From: Gymnopus androsaceus JB14
Taxonomy: Eukaryota; Basidiomycota; Agaricomycetes; Agaricales; Omphalotaceae
DNA: 64,000 nt
NCBI GenBank assembly: GCA_009733575.1
Contig: ML769391.1
Coordinates: forward strand, 294,147 to 358,146
Direction: 5' to 3'
This document shows positions 23,201 to 33,640 of this stretch, in pieces. The notes beneath the pieces are model-generated. The model saw only the letters and a list, made by a program, of their open reading frames with translations. It did not search any database and was not told the DNA's origin. A program made the position numbers and the translations under genes. Every line of letters starts with the position of its first letter. Position 1 is the stretch's first letter.

Positions 23201-25329
23201 GACAGAGGATACCTGCCTTCTTCAGCAAGATGTCCTGCTAGATCATCTTTTTTCTGCTGCTATCACACTCCAAAATGCTACCTCCTTGGCAGAGAACCTC
23301 GATATCATGCTTTGTTCTTTGTCTTTATCTATATGCAGGAGCTTGCGTTTTATCTTCCAATTCCGCATGGTATTTGGATACCGTCTCTTTACGGCGATAG
23401 TTAGGAAATACTTGGAGGATGGGAAACCTGCCGTAGATACCCAGTGGCCAAGATTTTCAGAGATGGTACACTCTGTGGTTACTTGGATCCAGGCTATTCA
23501 GAAATTCCGAGCTCCTGGTGGCGTGAAACGGAAAAGGGGAGATGTAGATTCCATGTCTCTGCGAGAACCTTTGCCACTTACTCTTGGTGAAAGACTGCTT
23601 CGCATCTTTCAACTTCGAGGAGGAGAAACCAACTATCACTCTTGCTTTACCTCCAAAGACACAATTGTTCTCTACGAATGATTCTGTCATCGAATTTGCA
23701 CAGCACTGTCTTGTCCGTGCTGTGGTCGAATCTGTTATCTGCCCCAAACTTATCTCATTTGACAACTACGTCAATCATTACCGGGATGGGCAACAGACAA
23801 AGACTCCTACTGCGATTCTCAGTCGTTGTATCGTCCGCGGAGCATTCCTTGATATGTTGGTTGACTGGCTAGATGACGATGGGATCTTTGCGTCAAAATT
23901 GATCCTCGAGGTCATATCAAACCCTGGCCTTCTACTTGATACACAGAAACGTGGAGATCTTTTTATTGCGGGTGAGATATTGAAAGGCTATGGTGTCTTT
24001 GCATCAGTAGAATCATGGCTGGCGGAGGAATATGAAGCAGGAGAAGTCCAGGATGTTTCATTCATGTTATCCGATGTCGTCTCCAATGGAATTTCACAAA
24101 TGGCTAAATCAACCCGCCGCGGTCATCGCAAAAGTGGTAGTCTACAACGGTCCCAGAATCGTCATGCAGCTCTAGCAGCTCTCTTCATTGGTATTCCTCG
24201 TGTACCAGCTCAATCTCCCCTTTCCAATCTCCTCCCATATGTGGATGGTCTACGTATAGACATGCTAGCCTTCATGATTCGGGAAGCGCTCAACAAACAG
24301 AAAGGAGATCTTGCAGTAGGCGAGAGTTCACTTTACCGTCTTATTCGTGGAGAGGATCCCGTCACCAATAGCAAGTCAGAAGTACGAGACCCAGACCACT
24401 ATCAACCTGTTCGAGCTTCCAACTTCTTTCAGTCAATGGTTCGAGATAGCTTTGCAGGCAGGGACTTACTCGCCAATGACTATACTCTCTCCAATCTCCT
24501 AGTTCTCCTAGGAACTGGTCAGGGCATCAAAACAGATAGGTTTTTCCGCCGCTACTTGCATCAACAGTGGTTCACAAATGCAGCGGCTTGTATCGCTGTA
24601 TTTGAACAAGCTTATGAGGCAGATCGGTCTGTTGTCCTTGATAACATGAAATGCTGGGGTACGCCATGTTCTTGGCTTTCATTTGAGCGTGACCCTAGTT
24701 CCCATTGTCCTTTGTTTGATGCCCGGATTCGTCCAATGTTCACTGACGACATTGTCAAGCTATGGCGAGCATTCCATGCAAAGGCATCTAGCACTTTCAA
24801 TGACGCATTGCAGCTTGCGAAAGACATTGGTATACCAGGATTCGGCTCTGGAATCACCCAAATGCAGTTTGCGAATACACTTGCCCTCTTAGGACTCTGC
24901 GATCTCCCTAGTTGTGACACTATGGCAAAGATTGTTCGAGCCAATAAACATATGGGTGCATTTGAAGGACTTCAGCGTCTTGGTCTTCAGGTAGATGCAC
25001 AATCAGCAGAGACTCATGTTCAAGCAGCGTTCCGGTGTGTATATGATGCTTTGGACCATTTACTCACTCCCACAGACAAAGATTTGCTTTGTTTCAATGC
25101 TATCTTTGTTGAACATCTGCTGTGCAAAGTATCGCGTTGGGAGAAAATGTTCCCAAAGAAAACATATCGCACTCTTCGACGGATGGCAGAGATAGCACGG
25201 AAAGAGGGAAATGTGATTGTAGGAGCAGCTGATAATCCAGAATCATTTCCATTCAATTTATGGCTAGACCGGAAGGACTTGGCCAGGTGGATTGTAGAGG
25301 AGCGAAATCGTGTTGGTATATTATCATAA
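20282..25329 (+). pseudogene. Very large element protein: candidate 2OG-Fe(II) dioxygenase-like core, chromodomain and long alpha-helical C-terminus
   Basis: Exons: 20282-20294 (MDCP), 20343-20351 (a 9-nt microexon), 20402-21703, 21752-22735, 22798-22867 and 22922-25329. Phases agree at every join (G+AG, G+AT, G+GG, AA+T). Around 21637 a HVDWND motif, then RLPPGSAVGDFLLARSGLYL, then GNDLHSGTSPT (His at 21862) resembles the HxD...H double-stranded beta-helix core of 2OG-Fe(II) oxygenases. At 22690-22921 a chromodomain follows (EVSMILQHRLN, VEYAVRWKGFGKNEDSYVAE). The last about 750 residues are helical, ending NPESFPFNLWLDRKDLARWI. A 13-bp tandem duplication (22474-22499) and a frame change near 23.6 kb break the frame, so it is probably non-functional as assembled. 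A role in chromatin reading or base modification at target sites is inference. Confidence 0.6.
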
Positions 25330-25677
25330 CACCCAATCTGTACTACTTATCCTTAAGGCTATGCCAAAATAATGTTCACAAAGTTGTCTTATGTTGCTTT
25401 CGAAAGTGTTTGGTCGTACCATCTATTTATGTATAAAGGTGCTTGCTATCAAAAAATTTGAACGCTCGTGTTCAAGTATATGTATATAGTGGGAGAGCGG
25501 TAGTCTCTCCTAGGCGAGCCGTTACTGTGTGTATAGGACTATTAGCTAGTATAATTATAAGTAGTAATGAGGGCAGCAAAGCGCCAGAGCAAAGCAGTAG
25601 AATAATCATAAAGTAGTAATGACGCTGGTATAGTGATGGTAACAGCAGGGCAAAGCAAGGTATATCGAGTGAAGCAA
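25330..25677. other. Convergent 3' ends; non-coding
   Basis: This AT-rich gap lies between the chromodomain gene stop (25329) and the stop of the minus-strand unknown gene (25678). It contains repeated TAGTAATGA-type words but no gene. Confidence 0.4.
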
Positions 25678-27047
25678 TTAAAACCAACTGTTTATGGTGT
25701 CTACGCCCCGCGGAACCAGGAAGCCCTTGATTTTAGAAAACTTGGCCAAATTACTCTCCGTAAGTTCAGCAGCAAATGTCTCCTTAATATGGCCGCTGGC
25801 GATAGGAGGTTTTGCAAAAGAAGCGTAACCTTCCGGACTGAACATTGCGACAATTCTCTTCCAGATCTTGAGAAAATAGCGTCGCTCGTTCCAGTCTCTC
25901 CACTCACGAGTTCCTTTGATAGGCGGAGGGGCTACAAAGACGGTAGTTTAGAATATGGATCAAGAAAGATAGATAGTGCTCACATGATAAAGGAAGAAGA
26001 TCACTACTCCAGCAATGAGAGATGGCATACTGGGCGCATGAGCTATACAATCGAGATTTTCTCCTAAATGTTGTCATATCCCACCTCATTTCTGAAATGA
26101 GAATATGCGACATGGATAAACGAGTCCCATTAGGAAGTTCAAAGAACTCTTCGTCGTTGGTGGTAACAAAGTTTGTGAATCCGACTTGAGTGAGAATTTG
26201 GCAAGCGCTGCGATGATTCTGGATGCCGAACCACAGCTTTCTTCTTGTTCTACCTTCCTGTGAATACACTCCGCTCTCAATGTCTTGTTGAAACAAATAA
26301 AAGAGGTACTCTCGGAAGGTTTCCAAGTGCGCCAAATCTGGAGACGGAGATGGAGAAGCTTGGATGCCAGAAGACAAAGACTCCGCTGAAAACTCTGGAA
26401 TGGAGTATTCAGCTGGTAGTGGCTCTGCGGGAAAATCCATCGGACCAAACAGTAATGTCGATGGTAAGGTATCAATCTCCTCAAGGGGTTGTAGGAGAAT
26501 AATGAAGTGGGCATGGTTGTTTGTATCGGCGAAGTCCATGAGAATTTCAGGAGAGTTGGAAAGAAATGATTGTGTGATAAGGTTTTTTTCGTCGGAAGAA
26601 AAGATAGTGGTAGAATATGATTGCGGAGAATCAGCGATGGCCTCTTCGAGAGTACCGGAAAAAGCACAAAATCCTAGAATTTCTAGGTTGACATTCTGTC
26701 TAAAGTCTGGGACTCTAAGGGTAGCAACACGAGTGTGCTTTGCATTCTGAAAGCACTTGACTATACTGTCAAATCGGACAGGATCACCAATGTATTCGAC
26801 CAATAATTGGGATATCACCGAGTCCAACAGCTGCGATGTTGAAATACGCCAATTTGACTCTCCTTTGATTAAAAAAGAGGAGGGCACTTGAATGTTCCAG
26901 AGAGTTTCTGTTTCTACAGGCTTCTCTTTGAACGTGGAACAAACAGCCAGAGTACAGATAACTGTTTCTATGCAAAACAATTGAGAACAATACAGTTAAG
27001 GTAGGGGTATCCAAACCTGTAGTGGCCAACAAATCACTGAGAGACAT
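25678..27047 (-). CDS. Unknown element-encoded protein, 422 residues
   Basis: Three exons fit perfectly: 27017-27047 (MSLSDLLATT), 25984-26967 and 25678-25931, total 1,269 nt. The introns are short (49 and 52 nt) with GTTTGG..CATAG and GTGAGC..TTGTAG. The protein is soluble by sequence, with no signal or convincing membrane helix in the spliced frame. An N-terminal region has LLDSVISQLLVEYIGDPVRF, a middle Pro/Ser/Glu linker (PEFSAESLSSGIQASPSPSP) follows, and the C-terminus is basic (KGTREWRDWNERRYFLKIWK, then KIKGFLVPRGVD). I recognise no family. It is transcribed away from the integrase from a shared about 85-bp gap, like a paired transposon gene. It could be a DNA-binding or accessory transposition protein; that is unproven. 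Confidence 0.65.
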
Positions 27048-27132
27048 CGGAATTGCAGCAGCAGAAGTGCAAATAAAAAGAGATATAGAAAGAAGGTGAG
27101 ACGAGAAAAGAAACCACGAGCGCAGGAATTTG
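27048..27132. promoter_or_regulatory. Divergent promoter between the unknown gene and the integrase
   Basis: Only about 85 bp separate the two start codons (27047 minus, 27133 plus). The sequence is purine-rich (AAAAAGAGATATAGAAAGAA). The sharing of such a short gap suggests coordinated transcription; no specific operator is identified. Confidence 0.4.
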
Positions 27133-29175
27133 ATGGCAGTCATTAGACGCGTTCTTGACGCGTTTCTTTCATATTCAACTATGAGGCTACTCCTATTATT
27201 GTGCCTCTTATTGCTTAGCATTCTCTGCAAAAGTATCAATATCACCCTCGAGTCAAATGGAGATTATTTGCTATCACGTTTTCGAGAGGAGTATCAGAAA
27301 TTCTCTGGGTTAGTTCACGAAGCTCTTGTGGACCCTCCCGATGTATTTTTGCTTGAAATGTTAGGGGAAGAGTTAGATGAATTTCGGTCTGTAGTCTCTG
27401 AAGTAAGATTTCATCTTGTTCAAGATTGATTTTATTCATTCAAAATTTGTAGAACGAAGCTATATTCCAGGGATCTGAACTTTTCACGGTTCGGAGTGGT
27501 GTTGAGCATATGCTTCATGATGTTCGCATACTACATGACACTGTACTACAGTCTTCACATAATGATCATCCAGAGGTAGTCTCAAAGGAATATTCTGGTA
27601 ACCGGGGTCGTCCCAGGATTGTCATTAACCGTGACTTTCTGGCCTGGGCATACAGATTCAGGTCCGCCAGTGGAATAGCGGACTTCCTGGGTGTAAGCCG
27701 CACAATAGTTCGACAGGCTCTTCTTGACTATAATATCGCACTACCAGGCAACAATCCATTTCCTTTGGAGATTGGAGAGGAAGATTCTCAACCCAACATC
27801 CCGGAGTTCATTCAGGGCTCATCTCGCGACCATCTTCCAGAACTCACCCATAGCTCCTCTCATGATGCTCCGATACCTGAATTTGTTCAAGGTTCATCTC
27901 ACGACCAGGATATGATCTCAGACACTCTCTTCGAATCCTCCTCTCGTCCTGGATATCTTTCTAATATCACCGACCAGGCGCTTGATACTGTGCTATTGGA
28001 GTTTTGCCATGATTTTCCCAGAGCAGGAATCCGTATTCTAGGTGGTATGCTACGTAGCATCAATCTCATTGTATCGCAGGAGAGGGTGGGAGAATCTCTC
28101 AAGCGTATTGACCCAGTAGAAAGAATTTTTGACCGTGTTCGCTTGAAAAGGCGAGGTTATCGAGTTCCTGGTCCAAATTCGCTCTGGCACCACGATGGTC
28201 AACATGGTGAGCTACCGGTAGATTATGGTATAATTGATATTGATTTTTCTTCTAGGTCTTATACGCTGGGGTATTGTCATACATGCTTTCATCGATGGAT
28301 ATTCTCGATTGGTTACGGGAATATGAGCAAGTGCTAACAACCTAGCAACCACAGTATTAAGTCTTTTCATGGATAGTACGGCGAACTTTGGGATTCCTTC
28401 ACGTGTTCGAGGGGATCATGGCGTTGAGAATGTGCTGGTCGCAGCATTTATGGAGATGATCCAAGGCGATGGACGAGGCTCATATATCTGGGGAAGGTGA
28501 ACATTATTGTCTTCTGCTTGTATTCATAATTTCATTCCGCTTACTGCTCCATCTAATTACAGAAGCGTGCATAATACCCGAATTGAGCGCTTGTGGGCAG
28601 ATGTCACCGTTGGTGTTGGCGCTACATGGCACCAACTATTCACCGACCTTGAGGTTGAACATGATATGCAGGTTAATAATCCAAATCATGTTTGGCTTCT
28701 TCAACATCTCTTTCTTCGTACCATCAACTCACAGTTGGAGTTCTGGGCAAATTCCTGGAATCTACATCCTATATCTATCCGATCAGGTCCAAATCGAAGA
28801 CCTGAAGACATGTTTGGGTTCGATATGTTGGTTCACGGCTTGAGGGGTGATTCTTTGGAAGAGTATCTCACGGACGAAGAGCTGGAGCTGTTTGGAATAG
28901 ATTGGGATGCATATCAAGAGGATGCAGTCTTGCGGCAGCTGCGCAGCAATTATGCCAACGAGAGTACTAGCTCTTGGCTGCGAAGGCGAGGACCACCACC
29001 TGAGCTCAGTGAGGTCCTTGTAGTGGCCCCTTCCGCTGTTTTGTCCCAAGAGCAAACGGACTTTTTGGATGTAGCTGTTGCAGGAATTCATAGGAGCAGT
29101 AGCGCAGCTGATGTATATGCTCTTTGGACTCAGGCTCTAGTTGTCGCTCGAATTCTTCAGCCTGATCACTTTTAA
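27133..29175 (+). pseudogene. DDE integrase of the element, copy 1 (one nonsense codon)
   Basis: Exons: 27133-27402, 27453-28206, 28256-28496 and 28563-29175. Residues in order: a leucine-rich start of uncertain use; a helix-turn-helix region (RGRPRIVINRDFLAWAYRFR, SGIADFLGVSRTIVRQALLD); a Ser/His-rich linker with EFIQGSSRDH and EFVQGSSHDQ repeats; a VPGPNSLWHHDGQH block with the first Asp (28194-28196); RVRGDHGVEN with the second Asp (28414-28416); and HNTRIERLW with the Glu (28585-28587), 34 residues after the second Asp. This is the rve-type catalytic fold. Codon 28324-28326 is TGA, where copy 2 has CGA, within the catalytic domain. The tail ends ALVVARILQPDHF. It acts on the element ends in the nucleus by family logic. 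Confidence 0.85.
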
Positions 29176-29777
29176 TTCTTTTTTATTTACCTTATAATCT
29201 CTGTCTAATACCGATTCATCTTATGGATATTCTTGTATGCATAATGGAGAGGTCCTGAACAGGGCACCAATTAACTTTGAGATTGAAAAATAATGCGCTT
29301 CAAGTTCGAAGATCTATAATATTTGAATACAACCAATTCAAAAATACTAGTCTGAATCAGTCGAAGTTAACAGAACTTTAGAAAAAATTCAAAAGCTTGT
29401 GAACAAGTTAGTCAAAGTCAGAAGTATGCTAGAAAAAGTTAAAGGCACACTAGGAAAAGTCAGAAGCACGTTAGATAAAGTCAAGAAGACATCAATGAAG
29501 TACAGTTGCAGAAAGCATCAATACAAGTGCGCAGTTATACCTAGCTATAAGTAGATATAATTGCAAGTAAGCTCCAGTAGCATAGGGACATGTGCCAGAT
29601 CCAACGGCCTCAAGTGAGAATGAAGTAGATATTTCGAGACACAATGTACACAAGAGGACCACAATCACAGTCATGTACACACACGCAGCAGAAATACGTG
29701 CCCAAAGTACGTCAATCAAGTAGAATCAATCACATTTTGATCAAGATGTACATTAAATGATGAGAACTGACTTCATA
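29176..29777 (+). repeat. Right terminal region of the element, copy 1, with four 21-bp direct repeats
   Basis: Non-coding sequence between the integrase stop and the internal right end at 29777, nearly identical to 37102-37704. At 29414-29497 four 21-bp units follow head to tail, each starting AAAGT: AAAGTCAGAAGTATGCTAGAA, AAAGTTAAAGGCACACTAGGA, AAAGTCAGAAGCACGTTAGAT and AAAGTCAAGAAGACATCAATG. Such subterminal repeats are commonly transposase binding sites. The end itself (..GAACTGACTTCATA) is the terminal inverted repeat. Confidence 0.7.
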
Positions 29778-31078
29778 TGTATCCTTTCACATTATGTAGC
29801 TCAATGGTAGAATCGCGGTACGCTCTGGATCATTTATCTTGTTTCATTCAGCACTAACACATATCTTTTGGTGACTGAAGTCAATGTCATTCCTTCGTCT
29901 ATGTTGTTCTGTATCTGGTATTCTCGAGTCTGAGCCTGCTTTTGCCAACTACCATGTTGCTCAAGACTTCAATACCACTCATTGACCTATCTCTTTGGCT
30001 GAGGATGGCAAGATGGATTTCCATGGCAACGGTCTCGACAAGGTACACTCAAATGTATGTGCTCTTTTCTGAGCCCTCTTTTACTTTTTTTTGACATTGT
30101 TGCAAGATCAGTGTTGGCTCTTCTGCTGCTCATTACAATCGCGAATCTTGAAGAAACCCAGTAAGTGTTCTCTTCAATCAATTTGTGAGTGTCACCTCCC
30201 ATTCTACCATTCTTTGTGCTAATGCACTTGCCGCTAAGATTTAGCTTTGGAGATAGGTGGTTGCTGTACCACCGCAATTAGTTTTCACAGTAGATTTTTT
30301 TTTCTTTTTTTCGATTTCTATTATCATTACTCTCGCTACTGCATCTGGATCTATTTTCTCACTACTATCTTACTGCTCTCAATCTGTGTATTGCCATATC
30401 CCTTTTGCTCTTGCTACTACCAAGTCACGCTCATTAGTATATGTTGGGATATATAGTGCTCTATTGCCTTCAATCTGTATTGCTCTTGCTACCATGTTGC
30501 TCCTGCTGTATATCATACTTGCTGTACTGGTGTGTACAATATGAATATATTATTTTTGTTCTCTTTATTGCTTCATTGAACGATTAAGATCATTTATCTA
30601 GGTGAACGAATCTTTTATCTGGGTGAATTATAGTGCATAAAAATGTCTAAATTGTGCACATACTGCAGTTTTTATCAAGGGACATGGATAATGGGAATAA
30701 TTTTGAATAACCTGCATAATATGACCAAATTGTCAAATTTCATTCATTTTTTGTCTACTTTTGCGTATTTTTAGCATCTTTTGCATATTAAGGTTTTCCT
30801 GATGTGAAAAATCTGATTATCTCCCATTGTTTAGTGTAATCCTCTATCAGTGTAAACACATCTTTATAATCTTTTCATTTTTGTATTGGGCTAAACATAT
30901 TTATGCAGAGCTGGGCAAAAGGCCCTGAAATTACTCACTGCATCAGTGGTGAATAAGAAGCCAATAATCTGGTATAGTGGTTGGTCTGGGACAATACATT
31001 CCGGGAAGATAGCAGCCACCTTGCGTACCACCAAGAGTGGAAACCATTTTGGGGACCTAATCAGGGACATCGGGATGC
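29778..31078. other. AT- and pyrimidine-rich stretch between the internal element end and an LTR
   Basis: No gene is recognised. The plus strand is T/C-rich around 30280-30540, with recurring TTGCTCTTGCTACCA-like words. TGAACGA..CTTTTATCTGGGTGAA-like repeats occur near 30580-30630. This is not F-box sequence, so it is foreign to the interrupted host gene. Confidence 0.4.
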
Positions 31079-31604
31079 TGTTATATCCATGCGAGCCAAG
31101 GCGCTTTGGCTTGCCGCCAAAGGCTTCTGTGCAATGGATCAGTAACTATTGGCTGATTATATCTTGGTCATACTCGGTCACCTTATTGTTCTTTTGTTTA
31201 TATTATCCTTTTGTCTTTTAACTAAATATACTTTCCATATTTATATGCTGAACAATTCAGCATCACATACTTATTGTCTTTTTCCTACTCGGGTCCGACA
31301 GTCAATACAGTATATAAGTAGCTATACTCGATTGTTGTTTAAATATCATCTTGGATACACCACATCCTCTCTGGAGTAACTTCCGCTTGCCTTGTCATCG
31401 TCTCGGTTGACCATTGGATAGCCCGATGTCAACAAATCTTATCTCGCTAACTTGGCTCTACCTCACCAGACACTACAGTGTGGCGAGGGTGTGCTAATAG
31501 CTTCACCAACGTCCATCACCTTCCGGGTTGCTAGCTGAAACTTGGGTAACCTTGGTTGCATCCGGGAACCCTCAGCTAGTCTTGGCTCTTGCACAATCCT
31601 AACA
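31079..31604 (+). mobile_element. LTR of a Ty3/Gypsy-like retroelement, plus orientation
   Basis: It begins TGTTATATCCATGCGAG and ends AATCCTAACA (TGTTA..TAACA inverted ends). It is followed by GTATATTTAAACTAATACT (presumed primer-binding/leader) and an ATG at 31653 (MNPCSRPAPEKG), the expected start of gag, which is lost after about 30 codons at the junction with the inverted element. Confidence 0.65.
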
Positions 31605-31699
31605 GTATATTTAAACTAATACTTGTCAATGTTGTGTTAAATCTTTCTTATTATGAATCCTTGCTCCAGACCTGCTCCTGAAAAAGGTAAATCAAACAT

Positions 31700-33105
31700 T
31701 AGACCAAATAAAACTTATACAACAAATCCAGGACCAGTATACACATTAACTCAAGGTTCATCACCATTGCTCGCTTCCAGTATCGATTGTCGATTCCGAG
31801 AACTTCGTATCGGAATCGGCCGAGAGTACGCGTTTCGGGAATGCGTGCAACTCGTAACTTCAATCGATTAGCGAGACCGCGCTGATATGCCCATTGAAGG
31901 GCGGATTCGTCCCATGCTGTGGAAGCGGCGAGAGTATTGAAACGGATATTGTACTTTCGTACGTTCTCGTTTTCCTTCATTCGAAGGTTTCCGAGCTTAT
32001 CTTCGGCATCACCCTGAGCGTCGTATAGACCGAAATTATCCTGCAACTCTTGTATGAGTGCGGAATAAGAAGAAGTCCAGGCGGGTATAGCGGAAAGGTC
32101 GGGATCGAGAATGTCGGGTTCGAACCATTCTTTTGCCGCACCGCCGAGATATGATAGGGTATAATTAATCTTCCGTGCCTCCGTAAAATACGTTGGTCGG
32201 TCGATAAAAACCAAAGATAAAGAAACGAGGAACCCTTTGAGCTTCCGAGGCTCGGAACCATCGAATACGTCAGGTTCCTTTACTCTCGACTTCGAGTCCG
32301 AAGAATCGCCGGAAGGTACATTCATTCTCGAAAGTACACCACCCAGTGTGTCGATCGATCCTCGGAAGGAATTTATGATATCCAAGAATTGACGAGCATT
32401 GTTTTCGTCATTATTAGGATCATTTCTGGGTCTTCGAGGAGGTCCGCCGCCTCCACCACCACCACCTCCACCTCCACCTGGTGGGTCTTCTGGATCGCCT
32501 CCTGGTGGCGGATCTGTAGAAGGTTGTGGATGGTGATCGGCGTCCTCATCGACATCTTCTTCCTCGTCATGTCGGGAAGATTCTCTTTCATCGTCTCTTC
32601 TTTCTGAGGTATGAGAACCATGCTCCTCATGAACGGAGGGTTGTGATTTGGGTTCTGCTCCCGTTGTTTCGACGATAGGTAATGTCTGGGAGCGCTCAGA
32701 ATCCCTTGGGGGAGTGACAGCGAGGCGTCGTAAATGACCAGCCGCCGCGGACAGTGGGGTCGGCGAAGTAGGGACCGCTTGCGGTTCATCTAGAGTGACG
32801 ATTCGACCGCGTGTCGGAGTGCGAATCCATACTGGAGCACCGTTTACATCGACTGCTTGGGTTAGTTCATAATCGGTTTGCCCTAGCTGACCCTGAATGG
32901 GTTCTGTCGTTACTACGGTTGGTGCAATTGCTGCAGGACCGAAACCACTACCACGTCGGCGAGTATTGCCGATCGCTGAGATTGACTCCTGATAGGGTTG
33001 AAGAGATTGAGCGTTGGCGATGAAAGGATTAGGAGTAGTAGGGGAGTTAGGAGGAATGATAGGTGGATTGACCGTTGGTTGGCCTCTCCTTGGACGTCGA
33101 TGCAT
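31700..33105 (-). CDS. Ty3/Gypsy-type Gag polyprotein (truncated at its 3' end)
   Basis: One open frame of up to 468 codons starts MHRRPRRGQPTV. It has a Pro/Ser/Thr-rich N-terminal third, an acidic stretch, a 12-Gly run (about residue 215) and then a retrotransposon Gag core: EPDVFDGSEPRKLKGFLVS, INYTLSYLGGAAKEWFEPDI, LQDNFGLYDAQGDAEDKLGN, YNIRFNTLAASTAWDESALQ and YQRGLANRLKLRVARIPE. The zinc-knuckle, protease and reverse-transcriptase parts are missing because the frame ends at the junction near 31.72 kb. It is headed by the LTR at 33148-33640. In the complete family Gag forms the particle that packages the RNA. Confidence 0.8.
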
Positions 33106-33147
33106 CTAGAACAAGTACGACGTTAACGAGTATTAGTTTAAATATAC

Positions 33148-33640
33148 TGTTAGGAGCGTGCTACGAGCAAGCGGCGGGAAAGTATTGCCGACGGATTGTC
33201 GGCGACCGATAGCGACTGCCGCTCGAGATGGTGGACTGATGGTGAAGTTATTAACAACACCCTCGCTACGTCGCGTAGTCCGATGAAGAGAATGATCGTT
33301 GTCGGCGGAAGGCCGACAAACGATAGAGACGTTGACGAAGGTAATTCTTCGGAGAAGTAGTTATCCAAGTTGATATTTAAACTGAAGACTACTAAACAGA
33401 ATACTCTAGCTTATATACTCAAAGAGCTATCGGGCCGGAGTAAGTAAGTATTCAGTAGAAGTATAATAAGTATCGACAGTTAATTCAGTAAAAGAACAAT
33501 AAGTAATAGAAAGGATAAACAATAAGAATGAATAGAAACTTGCGAAGATTATCCGATGCTCGCTAGCGGCGATCGCTCGGCGGTGCCGACCGATCGCGGT
33601 AATGTCGGTTGTAAGTATCGGAAGTCGCATGGATATAACA
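33148..33640 (-). mobile_element. LTR of the gag-bearing element, minus orientation
   Basis: Read on the minus strand it starts TGTTATATCCATGCG (33640) and ends GCTCCTAACA (33148), followed by the same GTATATTTAAACTAATACT leader as the plus-orientation LTR at 31079. It abuts the truncated second integrase copy at 33641 directly, so insertion or recombination there removed the copy's 5' part. Confidence 0.7.

Noticed and set aside
25984..26050. A membrane helix (PSLIAGVVIFFLYH) in the unknown 422-residue protein
   Set aside because: It exists only in a shifted frame. The spliced model with consistent phases reads SSCAQYAISHCWSSDLLPLS here, so no membrane segment is used.
27181..27245. Signal-peptide-like leucine run (MRLLLLLCLLLLS) at the integrase start
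   Set aside because: A secreted integrase makes no sense, and the start codon is uncertain; the conserved part begins later with the helix-turn-helix region.
28207..28255. In-frame reading through the intron after LWHHDGQH
   Set aside because: GTGAGC..TTCTAG with the phase restoring HGLIRWG matches the conserved integrase core, so it is an intron.
29790..29850. tRNA-like sequence (GTAGCTCAATGGTAGAATCGC)
   Set aside because: It resembles a D-arm and A box, but no matching B box, anticodon arm or acceptor stem could be found.
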